DNA from: Sphingobacterium sp. UBA5670
GTDB lineage: Bacteria; Bacteroidota; Bacteroidia; Sphingobacteriales; Sphingobacteriaceae
Direction: 5' to 3'
Length of the DNA: 64,000 nucleotides
NCBI RefSeq assembly: GCF_002420705.1
Contig: NZ_DIIM01000013.1
Span: forward strand, 170,495 to 234,494
The stretch's first letter is position 1. Each line of letters starts with the position of its first letter. The translations under genes were made by a program, and so were the position numbers. This document shows, one piece after another, positions 35,195 to 43,936 of the stretch. Under the pieces are notes generated by a model. It did no database searches and was not told where the DNA came from. It saw nothing but the letters and a program-made list of their open reading frames with translations.

Positions 35195-35737
35195 ATGAAA
35201 AAAATAGCACTTTTAGCAGTCGTAGCAGGAGCATTGGTTATGTCTTCTTGCAACAATTCGGAGAAAAAAGACACTACAGCTACAGATTCGGCACAAACAG
35301 TCGGTGAACACGTCGATGCAGCAATCGCAGATTTAAAAAATGCGGAAGAAAATGCTCGTTTGAAAGCGGAACAGGCGAAAAAGGATTTGGATGAAGCTAT
35401 CGCAAAAGGCGATAAAGCCGCCGAGGAGAAAGCGCGGGTTGCTTCTGAAGAAGCTAATACAGCTTGGGAAAAGACAAAAGATGCATTGCGTAACGCAGGT
35501 GAGGATGTAAAAGAAGGATTAAAAGACGCAAAAGATGCGACAGTGGATGCAACGAACACAGCTGTTGATAAAACAAAAGATGCTGCAAAAGATGTTGCTG
35601 AAGGCACGAAGAATGTTGCAAATGACGTTGCTTCTGGAACAAAAGAAGCTGCAAAAGATGTAAAAGATGCGTCCAAAAAAGTAGGTGACGATATCAGCCG
35701 AAAAGCTAAAAATGTAGGTGAAGCGTTGAAAAACTAG
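35195..35737 (+). CDS. LEA-like Ala/Lys-rich lipoprotein
   Basis: 180-residue predicted lipoprotein: signal peptide with lipobox VMSSC at residues 15-19 or so, then a charged coiled coil (about 45-105), then 11-residue-like repeats of the type TKDAAKDVAEG (about 115-175) as in group 3 LEA and YtxH-like proteins. Such helices become ordered on drying or bind membranes. An upstream in-frame extension back to 35006 overlaps folD and is not expected to be used; the ATG at 35195 begins the signal peptide. Envelope protection is an inference. Confidence 0.8.
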   Translation: MKKIALLAVVAGALVMSSCNNSEKKDTTATDSAQTVGEHVDAAIADLKNAEENARLKAEQAKKDLDEAIAKGDKAAEEKARVASEEANTAWEKTKDALRNAGEDVKEGLKDAKDATVDATNTAVDKTKDAAKDVAEGTKNVANDVASGTKEAAKDVKDASKKVGDDISRKAKNVGEALKN

Positions 35738-35762
35738 TTAACGTCTTTCATTTAAATATAGG

Positions 35763-35793
35763 AAAAGGGGCACTTCGATAAAGTGTCCCTTTT
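35763..35793. terminator. Bidirectional terminator
   Basis: AAAAGGGGCACTT and AAGTGTCCCTTTT form a 13-bp stem (one G-T pair) with a CGATA loop and T-run, between the LEA-like gene and the convergent serine hydrolase gene. Confidence 0.85.
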
Positions 35794-35832
35794 CTTTATA
35801 CAGCAAACTTATCGTGAATCGATTTAATAAGC

Positions 35833-36702
35833 TTATTGGTAATAATCCCATAATAATTTGGAGAGCTTGCGGGTAAGTACTTCCGCTTCATTCGTTTTGC
35901 CCCAGCTTTTGTCCGTATTGTTCTTCGTAAAAATACTGAAAACGTAGTCTCCTTTTGGTGCATTGACCAAAATGACCTCATTGCGGACGTCATCTAAAGA
36001 ACCTGTTTTTGAAGCTGTTTTGACGTTAGATGGAATTTGGGATAGTCCTCGCTCATCGTAAAACATGTTGCCCATAAAACGATACATCTGATCGGAGGAT
36101 TTTGCCGATATAACTTTGCCCTGTCGAATTAGTGTAACCAAATCGGCCATTTCTTTTGGTGTAGTCTGTCCCCACCCATATTTTTCCCAGTCTGATTTTC
36201 TCCCCTCTGTCTGCGAGTTGACACGTGTGTGGGCCAGTTGAAGATTGGTCATTAGTTGATTGATTGTGCTACCTCCGCCCGCGAGCTTTTGATTCCAAAT
36301 ACTAGTTACATTATCACTATAAGATAGCATAAGCGCAACTAAGGTTTTCAAGTCTACCTGAGTACTATCTTTAAAGAATTGCATCAGTCCAGAACCGCCG
36401 TAGCGTTGAGTAGCGCGATAGACCAGTTGCTGATCAAGCTGCAATTCACCATTTTCAATTTTATCAAAGATACCGACTAAAATGGGGATTTTGACAATGC
36501 TTGCTGTAGGGAAAATGCTGTCGGCCTGTATATTGACTTCCTTGTTTTTTTTGAGATGGTGTACATAAATTCCAACATCGCCTTGAAAACCCTGAATGAG
36601 CTGTTTAATCTGTGATTCGAGTTTTTTATCGGTAGTTGGTTTTTGTCCAAAGGACAGTAATGATAAGAATAGTAACGTAAATGATAGGAATAATTTGCGC
36701 AT
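35833..36702 (-). CDS. Class A beta-lactamase-like serine hydrolase
   Basis: 289-residue exported protein (signal peptide to about residue 20, LLSFGQ). The three active-site elements of class A beta-lactamases/PBP-like enzymes are present: SIVK (Ser68-Lys71), SDN (129-131) and KTG (232-234). A recognisable omega-loop ExxLN is missing; the region has TEGRKSDWEKYGW instead, so true beta-lactam hydrolysis is uncertain. It could be a weak beta-lactamase or a peptidoglycan-type serine hydrolase. Single gene. Confidence 0.85.
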   Translation of the reverse strand: MRKLFLSFTLLFLSLLSFGQKPTTDKKLESQIKQLIQGFQGDVGIYVHHLKKNKEVNIQADSIFPTASIVKIPILVGIFDKIENGELQLDQQLVYRATQRYGGSGLMQFFKDSTQVDLKTLVALMLSYSDNVTSIWNQKLAGGGSTINQLMTNLQLAHTRVNSQTEGRKSDWEKYGWGQTTPKEMADLVTLIRQGKVISAKSSDQMYRFMGNMFYDERGLSQIPSNVKTASKTGSLDDVRNEVILVNAPKGDYVFSIFTKNNTDKSWGKTNEAEVLTRKLSKLLWDYYQ

Positions 36703-36857
36703 TGTGAAGATATAATATATGTTAATGTGGTGGATAATAGTTATTTTTATTGTTTATAGGGCTTAAGTTATGAAATATCCGTGATTCGTAAATACATTCA
36801 TCGATGAAAAATAAACTGGATATTCTAACATGGACATTGAAAGACTGATTTTTGATT

Positions 36858-37400
36858 ATGAAATTATTTATGATTTTGATCGGTTGCAAACCGAAAAGTA
36901 GACGAACAGAACAGCACGACATTTTTTTTGGTATCGGTAATGAGCTCAAAGATTTTGTCGATTCCATTAAAGATTTTTGGCCAGAGGCTGATGGTAAAAT
37001 TCACATTGACGCATACCGTATTGTCCAAAAGATTGGGGAATATGAAATTAGGGTTACTGAAAGGATTAATGGAGAGGCTACTGACCCAGAAATGAAGCTA
37101 TTCTTCGTCAATTTGGGGGGATATAAACCGAACGAATTTGACGAGTTTCATTACAAGGAACTTATCGTCGCATCCAGTTTGGCCAAGGCGACTGAAAAGG
37201 CAAAACGTACTGTTTTTTGGAAACATCACAGTTCGGCACATATCGATGATAAGTATGGCTTAGACGTAGATGATATTTATGAAATTGAAGATCTGCTATT
37301 GCCAGGTGATAAGGATAAATATAGCATTCAAATTATGCCAAAGATTGGTTTGGAAGAGGATACCATCGCGAATGGATATTTTAAATTGAGTGCACTGTAG
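36858..37400 (+). CDS. DUF1543 family protein
   Basis: 180-residue protein starting MKLFMILIGCKPKSRRTEQHD, the hallmark start of DUF1543, with a second copy-like half containing DEFHYKELIVA and KATEKAKRTVFWKHHSS. Function unknown; small cytoplasmic protein. I use the ATG at 36858 rather than an upstream TTG. Followed by a strong terminator. Confidence 0.85.
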   Translation: MKLFMILIGCKPKSRRTEQHDIFFGIGNELKDFVDSIKDFWPEADGKIHIDAYRIVQKIGEYEIRVTERINGEATDPEMKLFFVNLGGYKPNEFDEFHYKELIVASSLAKATEKAKRTVFWKHHSSAHIDDKYGLDVDDIYEIEDLLLPGDKDKYSIQIMPKIGLEEDTIANGYFKLSAL

Positions 37401-37428
37401 TTCAGATCTGCTATTTCTTGTCTTAAAC

Positions 37429-37460
37429 AAAAAAGGCTTCTTTATAAAGAAGCCTTTTTT
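37429..37460. terminator. Bidirectional terminator
   Basis: A 14-bp stem AAAAAAGGCTTCTT/AAGAAGCCTTTTTT with a TATA loop; T-runs on both strands. It serves the DUF1543 gene and the convergent permease gene. Confidence 0.9.
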
Positions 37461-37546
37461 CTGATAGTGTCTGATCTTATTAGTTGGAAAGAACCTCCAG
37501 TTCGCTTTCATTGCTGTTGATGTCTGCGAAGTCATGAAGATTTTGT

Positions 37547-39031
37547 TTAACTAATATTTTGTTGGTCCTGATGTTGTTTTCTAATGACACTATGTTTTTT
37601 GCCGTAAACAAAGTAGATCAATAAGCCTATAGCAAGCCAGACTGCCAAGCGTTCCCAACTTTCAATTGGTAAGGAAGCCATCATTAAAATACAGACTAAA
37701 ATACCCATGATTGGGACGAAAGGAACCAATGGTGTTTTAAATGGACGTTCCAAGTTAGGATCTGTTTTGCGTAGTACTAAAATACCCACACATACAAGTG
37801 TAAAGGCAAATAAAGTACCAATACTTACCATATGGCCAAGGTCTGAAACCGGAACGAAACCTGCGAATATACTGACGAATACCATGAAAATAGCATTGGT
37901 TTTCCATGGTGTCTGTCTTTTGGACAGATCTGAAAATATCTTTGGAAGCAAACCATCTTTACTCATCGAATAAAATACACGGCTCTGACCAAGTAGCATG
38001 ACAAGAATAACAGACGTATATCCAGCAATAATCGTAATAATCAAGGCTGTATTCAGAAAATGATAACCTGTCTTAGCGAAAGCGGTGGCAACTGGTTTTG
38101 CATCACCTTTAAACATGGTATAGTTTTCGATACCGGTCATTACGTACGAGAATAAAACATATAAAAGCGTACAGATAATTAATGAACCGATAATACCAAT
38201 AGGCATGCCTTTTTTCGGGTTTTTAGCTTCTTGAGCAGCGGTACTTACGGCGTCAAAACCAATGAATGCAAAGAACACAACACCAGCTGCACGCAATACA
38301 CCACTGATACCGAAATGGCCAAAATCATCGCTCTTTAAAAATGCCCAAAAACTTTGCTGTCCGCTTTTGACCATTTCCTCACCCGCATTGGCAGGAATAA
38401 AAGGATCGTGGTTTGCTGGATTGATAAAACTCCATCCCAAAGCGATAAAGATTAATACGACACCAACTTTAAGGATAACCAAGATATTGTTTACACGGGA
38501 AGATTCCTGTGTGCCTCGCATCAATAATAGCGAAAGTAAACAGACAATAACGATAGCAGGTAAATTGACTACTCCGCCTTCCCAAGGACCCTTTAGTAAG
38601 GTATCTGGAAGATGGATATGGAATATCATGAGGAGCTGATTGAAATATTGGGACCAGCTAACCGCTACTGTAGCGCCTGCCAGTGCATATTCTAAAACAA
38701 GATCCCATCCAATAATCCAGGCAACAAATTCCCCCATTGTCGCATAGGAATAGGTGTAAGCGCTTCCTGCAACAGGAATCATAGATGCGAATTCGGCATA
38801 ACAAAGGCCAGCGAAACCACAGCCTACTGCTGCGATAATGAAAGATAGGATAACAGCTGGACCTGCATTTTCAGCAGCGGCAATCCCTGTCAGGGAGAAA
38901 AGCCCTGCTCCAATGATGGCCCCAACGCCCAAAGCGATAAGGCCTGAGCTGGACAATGTCCTTTTTAGCGTGTGTTCACCATTTTCATTTGCCTCAGCAA
39001 TCAGTTGAGGAATCGATTTTTTAAATAGCAT
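37547..39031 (-). CDS. APC family amino acid permease
   Basis: 494-residue inner-membrane transporter with about 12-14 helices. The first helix has the APC signature LGVGAIIGAGLFSLTG (about 34-49), the loop KPVATAFAK and SYATMGEFVAWIIGWDLVLEYA support the cationic amino acid transporter (YfnA/CAT-like) subgroup. It takes up amino acids by proton or substrate exchange. Single gene. Confidence 0.92.
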   Translation of the reverse strand: MLFKKSIPQLIAEANENGEHTLKRTLSSSGLIALGVGAIIGAGLFSLTGIAAAENAGPAVILSFIIAAVGCGFAGLCYAEFASMIPVAGSAYTYSYATMGEFVAWIIGWDLVLEYALAGATVAVSWSQYFNQLLMIFHIHLPDTLLKGPWEGGVVNLPAIVIVCLLSLLLMRGTQESSRVNNILVILKVGVVLIFIALGWSFINPANHDPFIPANAGEEMVKSGQQSFWAFLKSDDFGHFGISGVLRAAGVVFFAFIGFDAVSTAAQEAKNPKKGMPIGIIGSLIICTLLYVLFSYVMTGIENYTMFKGDAKPVATAFAKTGYHFLNTALIITIIAGYTSVILVMLLGQSRVFYSMSKDGLLPKIFSDLSKRQTPWKTNAIFMVFVSIFAGFVPVSDLGHMVSIGTLFAFTLVCVGILVLRKTDPNLERPFKTPLVPFVPIMGILVCILMMASLPIESWERLAVWLAIGLLIYFVYGKKHSVIRKQHQDQQNIS

Positions 39032-39101
39032 AGGATTAATTCTTTACGATTATTTAGCTTTTTAATTGTTTAATTAATGTCAAATATAAATGATCTCAAT
39101 G

Positions 39102-39131
39102 AAAAAAGGGAAGATTGCTCCTCCCTTTTTT
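39102..39131 (-). terminator. Terminator of the oxidoreductase operon
   Basis: AAAAAAGGGA (39102-39111) and TCCCTTTTTT (39122-39131) form a 10-bp stem with T-run on the minus strand, 32 bp after the oxidoreductase stop codon. Confidence 0.8.
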
Positions 39132-39162
39132 ATAAAATCTGAATCAAATGCCTGTTTGAGTA

Positions 39163-39810
39163 TTAATACGCTGCAGTAAAGCGTTTATTGAGAAATTGTT
39201 TATGCTCAATTTCGTCTACTATTGCAACTGCAAGGTCTTCTACCGACAATTTGGAACGTCCTTCCTGATCAAATACTGGCGCGTCTAAGCCTGTACGATA
39301 TTTTCCTGTGCGGGTTCCCCCAGCATGGGCGTTCATTTCTATCGCTGGACTGAACATGGTCCAGGTCAGCTGATTTTCTTTTCGTATAGTATCCAGATAA
39401 TCTGCCGCCGCTAAGGCTCCCGGTTTGATTTCTTTCGGAAAATCTGGTGAATCAACCAATCGATTTCCGTCGATCAATAGACTTCCGGCACCACCGATGA
39501 CAATAAAGCGGTTTACACCTGCATCTTTAACAGCTTGCTGGATCGCCAATGCACCTTTTGTAAAATCCTCGTAAAGATTAGGATTGGTCCAGCCAGCGTT
39601 GAAAGCGGAAATGACGATATCAACATCTTTTAAAGCTGCTACTAATTGATGACTATCATTGATGTCTACCTGAATTTTGGTGACTTTTTCGTTAGAAGGA
39701 ATATTTTCTGTGTGGCGTGCAATCGCAACTACGTCATAATTGCGGTCTGCCAGTTCTTTTACAAGATGAGATCCTACGTAGCCGGTGGATCCAATTACTG
39801 CTACTTTCAT
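39163..39810 (-). CDS. NAD(P)-binding oxidoreductase (SDR-like)
   Basis: 215-residue Rossmann protein of the NAD(P)H-binding/NmrA-like group: dinucleotide motif GSTGYVGSHL (7-16), then VDIVISAFNAGW and FIVIGGAGSLLIDG. Such proteins are quinone reductases or redox sensors. It begins 8 bp after the Rrf2 regulator gene on the same strand, so it is probably controlled by that regulator. Confidence 0.88.
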   Translation of the reverse strand: MKVAVIGSTGYVGSHLVKELADRNYDVVAIARHTENIPSNEKVTKIQVDINDSHQLVAALKDVDIVISAFNAGWTNPNLYEDFTKGALAIQQAVKDAGVNRFIVIGGAGSLLIDGNRLVDSPDFPKEIKPGALAAADYLDTIRKENQLTWTMFSPAIEMNAHAGGTRTGKYRTGLDAPVFDQEGRSKLSVEDLAVAIVDEIEHKQFLNKRFTAAY

Positions 39811-39817
39811 GTTTTCT

Positions 39818-40231
39818 TTAATTAAATGTTTTGCTAAAATCAGCCAATGTTATTTTTCCTAAACGCTCTACAATATCAGTGTCGACTTCCTGATAAAGAT
39901 CCTGCAATTTGGAATTGATGTTTTTGCCAACGACACAAGCTGGGTTTGGACTGTTAAACTTTCCCCCGAAATCAGCTTGTTTGGTGCTCAAATAAATATT
40001 TGCTAAGGTAATCGTCGTATTCTCGGGATTTATGCGAATACCACCACCTTTGCCTTCTTTACTAATAAGTAAAGCTGCTGTTTTGAGTGCGGCAATTTCT
40101 TTGCGAACCACACTGGCATTTACCTGGATACTGGACGCAATGTATTCAGAAGAAAGCCATTGATTTGACTCTTCTAACTGCGCCAGAACCATAATATGTA
40201 ATGCTGTTGCGAATCTTAAGTTGTGTAACAT
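39818..40231 (-). CDS. Rrf2 family transcriptional regulator
   Basis: 137-residue winged-helix regulator of the Rrf2 family (SSEYIASSIQVNASVVRKEIAALKTAALLISKEGKGGGIRI). Iron-sulfur type Rrf2 proteins have three spaced Cys in the second half; here only one Cys (Cys about 101, PACVVGKNI) is seen, so this is probably a one-Cys YwnA-like redox or electrophile sensor. First gene of an operon with the oxidoreductase, with a candidate operator at 40260-40316. Confidence 0.9.
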   Translation of the reverse strand: MLHNLRFATALHIMVLAQLEESNQWLSSEYIASSIQVNASVVRKEIAALKTAALLISKEGKGGGIRINPENTTITLANIYLSTKQADFGGKFNSPNPACVVGKNINSKLQDLYQEVDTDIVERLGKITLADFSKTFN

Positions 40232-40259
40232 CCTCTGCTGACTTTTCTAAATTATAACA

Positions 40260-40316
40260 CAAAAGTAATAGAAAAGGTTTTAAACTGAAATAAAAAATAT
40301 TACAGTTTAAAACCTT
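40260..40316 (-). promoter_or_regulatory. Promoter and 14-bp inverted repeat before the Rrf2 operon
   Basis: TACTTTTG (40260-40267, minus strand) matches the -7 consensus. A perfect 14-bp inverted repeat (AAGGTTTTAAACTG at 40274-40287; CAGTTTAAAACCTT at 40303-40316) starts over the -33 region. It could be the autoregulatory operator, or the terminator of the gene at 40348; the two uses are not exclusive. Confidence 0.55.
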
Positions 40317-40347
40317 CTGACAATCACATGATAAAAAGCGTTGTTTT

Positions 40348-41034
40348 TTATTTTTTCTCGTTGAATTTTTTATAACTATCCATAATGTAGACCTTCAATG
40401 TTTCCTGACTACTGTTTTGAATAAATTTATAGGTAGGTCTAAATCTTTCTTTAAATAAGGCTAGTTCCGAACCATTGAGCGGAGTTAATTCTTTGATCAG
40501 ATTGTCTGTAAATTTTCTATCGACAGCTCTTTTCTCAAGTTCGGCAACAAGTAGCTTATAATTTGAACGAGCTTGCTTTCCCTCTTTGCTAAATATACGG
40601 CTTGGGGAAATCCGCACTCCCCCACGATTTTGACTCGCGTCTGAATATTTTCCTAGGGTTTTCTCGCGCTGAATTTCGGCCGTGAGTCTACTGTCTGTCA
40701 TCCGTTCAACGATAACTTCACTCAGTTCAATAACATTATTCATTCTGTTCAGATAGATTCTGCGTAAACTGTTATCATAAATGAATACCGTGTCTTGCTC
40801 ATATCCGACAGCCTTGATTAACAAGAGGTCGTTGATATTGGCATCAATTGCAAAGGAGCCATCTCTATTGGTCTGTACTTCAGTCTTGGTTCTTAAATTT
40901 TGAATTTGCGCGGCCTCGATTTTCTCACCGCTGACAAGTTCCATAATAATACCTTTGGTTTTTTCCTGTGCAACGAGGTGTCCGCTCATTAGCGTAATAA
41001 GTAAGCAGCTTAGAATCGTTTGTAAGATTTTCAT
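40348..41034 (-). CDS. Exported protein with carboxypeptidase-regulatory domain
   Basis: 228 residues with a signal peptide (LQTILSCLLITLMSGHLVAQ) and a carboxypeptidase-D-regulatory-like beta domain (about 25-105; SGEKIEAAQIQN, TNRDGSFAIDA), then a helical, charged C-terminal half. This 'domain plus unknown tail' layout is common among Bacteroidota surface proteins of unknown function. Single gene. Confidence 0.75.
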   Translation of the reverse strand: MKILQTILSCLLITLMSGHLVAQEKTKGIIMELVSGEKIEAAQIQNLRTKTEVQTNRDGSFAIDANINDLLLIKAVGYEQDTVFIYDNSLRRIYLNRMNNVIELSEVIVERMTDSRLTAEIQREKTLGKYSDASQNRGGVRISPSRIFSKEGKQARSNYKLLVAELEKRAVDRKFTDNLIKELTPLNGSELALFKERFRPTYKFIQNSSQETLKVYIMDSYKKFNEKK

Positions 41035-41156
41035 TCGAAATAATTATAGTAATGTATTTTCAATCTATGAATGAACAGGTTATTGACCCTTTTGTTTCCT
41101 CCTTGGTTTCATAATCGTTCTTTAGCCAAAAATAACGAATAGATTTTTAAAATAAG

Positions 41157-43103
41157 CTAATTTGCTTTCCATGAATTATTGTCGGGGTTCTTATCGGGCA
41201 TGACCATGTCTGGATCTAATTGTACAGATTGTAAGGATTCTGTGGTCGGCATTTTAAATTGCCATACATTGTTCCTTTCCCAGATTTCCACAGGCAGTTT
41301 TTTTCGTATTTTCTTGCCAGATACGGTTGTTGCCTCAATAATAACGGGCATCGGTAATTTTTCTAGATTTTCAACTGTGACAAGGGCACCGGATTTTGGT
41401 TCATTGTTGACATAGGAAACCGATTTTATACCTTGGTCCATTTGCCAGTTGTTGACAAACCATCCCCGCCAGAACCAATTTAGATTTTCTCCAGCGCCAT
41501 TTTCAATAGCTTTGAAAAAGTCCTCTGGAGTAGGGTGTTTGTAAGCCCACTCTTGGATATACTTTTTAAAAGCGTAATCAAAACGCTCAGGACCGATAAT
41601 TTCGTTCCGTAATAACTTTAGGCCATAAGCTGGCTTATAGTAGACAAGAGCACCAATATTACGTTCTTTCATATTTTGCGGTGTGCTCATAATCGGTTCA
41701 AGATTGCGGGCGGTAAATATGTAGGATCTGCTCGCCTGATTACGGTAATATTCTCCATTATTGAATTCCTTGGTCGCAAGTTCATTAATAAATGTGTTGA
41801 AGCCTTCATCCATCCAGCCATATTCACGTTCGTTGGATGCAACAATCATCGGAAACCAATTGTGACCAAACTCGTGGTTGGTAACTCCCCAAAGCGAGCC
41901 CGCTTTGGCTTGATTGCCACAGAACGATAGTGCTGGGTACTCCATTCCACCGACATTTGAAGCTACATTGACGGCTACAGGGTAGGGATATTCAAACCAG
42001 CTTTTTGAATAGATTTCAATAGCGGCTTTTGTATATTCCGTTGAGCGTTCCCATGCATTGTTGCTGTTGCTTTCAATGGGATAGGCTGATAAAGCAAGGG
42101 ATTTTTTTCCGCTAGGTAAATTGATCTTCGCCCCATCCAGTATAAATGCCGTGGAAGATGCCCAGGCGATGTCCTGCGCATTGTTAAGCTGATATTTCCA
42201 AGTTAAGGTTTTCTTATTAGGTCTGGAGTTTTTTGAGTTCACCTCTTCCGCAGAACGGATAATTACCGTCTCATCACTAGCTTGTGCTTGTTGGTATCGT
42301 TTGAGTTGTTCGGCAGTAAATACTTCTTGTGGGTTTAATAGTTCGCCACCTAGAACAACCATATGGTTTGCCGGAGCAGTGATTTCAACCTGATAATTTC
42401 CGAATTCGCGATAAAACTCTCCCGGCCCCGTATAGGGAAGTGTATTCCAGCCTCTTATATCGTCATAGACACAAAGTCGTGGAAACCATTGCGCAATCGC
42501 ATAGATTTTTCCGTTTTTCGTGTCGAGAATGCCGGTACGGTCTGCCCCATATTTAGGGACGGTGTATTGATATTTAATCTTAAACGTCAGTTTTCCGCCC
42601 TTGCTTTTTAACGTTGAAGGAAGTCTAAGCTGCATGCGGGTATCGTCAATAATGTGCTCAATTGCATTCCCATTTGCATCGGTAACGGATTGGATCTGGT
42701 AACCACCGTCGAAAGTTGAGTTGCCGTCACCGTAACGACTGTTGGTTAAAGGTGAGATCAATTGGCCACGTCCATGTTGTGAAAACATATTTTGATCCAA
42801 TTGCAACCAGAGATAGTCCATGTCGTCAGGACTATTGTTGCTATAGCTAATCTCAACAGATCCTGCAATTTGATCATTTTGATCGTTCAGGGAAGCCTGG
42901 ATTTTGTAGTTGGCTGCATTTTGCCAGTACGCTGGTCCCGGTTTTCCAGCTGCGGAGCGATATTCATTGCCATTATTTTTAAAGAATAATGGTGCAAAGG
43001 CCTCTGTATAACTATAATTGGATGTTTTCTCCTGTGAAAAGGTGGGAAAAGCATAGCTCAACGCCACAAGGCTTAACGAAGCCAGTGCAATTCTTTTCAT
43101 CAT
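41157..43103 (-). CDS. M1 family metallopeptidase (aminopeptidase-like), exported
   Basis: 648-residue zinc peptidase with a signal peptide beginning MMKRIALASLSLVALSYAFPTFS. The M1 motif HExxH-18-E is seen as HEFGH, then Glu in WMDEGF; the exopeptidase motif is GGMEYPAL (Gly-Met-Glu-type). It trims N-terminal residues from peptides outside the cytoplasm. I placed the start at the first of two tandem ATG codons (43103); a longer frame back to 43154 adds a stretch that is not signal-peptide-like. Single gene. Confidence 0.92.
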   Translation of the reverse strand: MMKRIALASLSLVALSYAFPTFSQEKTSNYSYTEAFAPLFFKNNGNEYRSAAGKPGPAYWQNAANYKIQASLNDQNDQIAGSVEISYSNNSPDDMDYLWLQLDQNMFSQHGRGQLISPLTNSRYGDGNSTFDGGYQIQSVTDANGNAIEHIIDDTRMQLRLPSTLKSKGGKLTFKIKYQYTVPKYGADRTGILDTKNGKIYAIAQWFPRLCVYDDIRGWNTLPYTGPGEFYREFGNYQVEITAPANHMVVLGGELLNPQEVFTAEQLKRYQQAQASDETVIIRSAEEVNSKNSRPNKKTLTWKYQLNNAQDIAWASSTAFILDGAKINLPSGKKSLALSAYPIESNSNNAWERSTEYTKAAIEIYSKSWFEYPYPVAVNVASNVGGMEYPALSFCGNQAKAGSLWGVTNHEFGHNWFPMIVASNEREYGWMDEGFNTFINELATKEFNNGEYYRNQASRSYIFTARNLEPIMSTPQNMKERNIGALVYYKPAYGLKLLRNEIIGPERFDYAFKKYIQEWAYKHPTPEDFFKAIENGAGENLNWFWRGWFVNNWQMDQGIKSVSYVNNEPKSGALVTVENLEKLPMPVIIEATTVSGKKIRKKLPVEIWERNNVWQFKMPTTESLQSVQLDPDMVMPDKNPDNNSWKAN

Positions 43104-43213
43104 ATATTTATTTAAATTATGTTTATCTGCTCCAATATACAATGAAAAGTACATCGAGCCAAAAAACGAAAGCGGGGTTTGGCAAAATAATGGATTAAAA
43201 AGGGCTATTGTGG

Positions 43214-43244
43214 CTAATAGGAGGCTTTAGGAGCCTCCTATTAG
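43214..43244. terminator. Strong hairpin after the ArsC-like gene
   Basis: A perfect 13-bp stem (CTAATAGGAGGCT/AGCCTCCTATTAG) with a 5-nt loop. A T-run follows on the plus strand only; on the minus strand, where it would end the ArsC-like gene, there is none, so it is an atypical terminator. Confidence 0.6.
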
Positions 43245-43259
43245 CGAAATTTTTTGCAA

Positions 43260-43607
43260 CTATTTTAAATTTGTTACGTATTCTGTTTCATTAAATCCCA
43301 GTAAAATACCTTTGTTGTATTCAACAACAGGACGTTTGATCATACTGGTATTTTCCTGGAGTATTTTATTGGCGCTATCACTGTCAACAACTTGCTCTTG
43401 TGTTTCTGGAGACAATTTTTTCCACGTTGTACCTTTTTTGTTCACCAGGGCCTGCCAATCGACATGTTTTTCCCACTCTTTTAACTTATCTCCACTGACG
43501 CCTTCTTTTTTGAAATCATGAAATTGAAAGGGGACATTATTGTCTTCCAACCATGTAAGCGCTTTTTTTACTGTGTTGCAATTTTTGATACCGTATACCT
43601 GTAGCAT
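43260..43607 (-). CDS. ArsC/Spx family reductase-like protein
   Basis: 115 residues of the arsenate reductase/Spx/YffB fold: MLQVYGIKNCNTVKKALTWL at the N-terminus has one conserved Cys (CNTV, not CxxC), and IKRPVVEYNKGILLGF matches the family's Arg-Pro motif. With a single Cys it is closer to the YffB (glutathione/thiol-dependent) group than to a redox-switch Spx. Function unproven. Single gene. Confidence 0.9.
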   Translation of the reverse strand: MLQVYGIKNCNTVKKALTWLEDNNVPFQFHDFKKEGVSGDKLKEWEKHVDWQALVNKKGTTWKKLSPETQEQVVDSDSANKILQENTSMIKRPVVEYNKGILLGFNETEYVTNLK

Positions 43608-43832
43608 AATACTGACAATTTAGTGAACCCAAATTTAGTTAATCCTGATGCATTTTTATTAATAATCTGTATTTCTAGACATTTTTAAATCTACATGTTT
43701 GTGATCCATTCTTAATTTCAGAGCATTTGTTTTTAATCTTTTAAGAATAATAGGAATACTCAGATCAGTTTTCTATTCAATTCGACTACTGTTCTTTTAA
43801 TTAGGTTAAGATCTTATATTCCATGGGAATTG

Positions 43833-43853
43833 ATAGTGTATTTAGTACACTAT
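43833..43853. promoter_or_regulatory. 8-bp palindrome upstream of the aldolase gene, and the 43608-43936 gap
   Basis: ATAGTGTA (43833-43840) and TACACTAT (43846-43853) form a perfect inverted repeat 84 bp before the aldolase start codon; it could be an operator. A weak -7 element (TACCTTCA, 43891-43898) lies between them. The rest of the 329-bp gap has no gene. Confidence 0.45.
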
Positions 43854-43936
43854 AAAAATTAGGAAGTAATAATAATTTTTAATAATTTAGTACCTTCAAG
43901 TTTAATGAAAGATTAAAATAAATCAATAACAGAAAT

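Noticed and set aside
37462..37546. Minus-strand frame reading KQNLHDFADINSNESEL after the permease stop
   Set aside because: Looks protein-like but has no start codon, overlaps the end of the permease frame by a shifted phase and is only about 25 codons; kept as a possible frameshifted extension but not supported.
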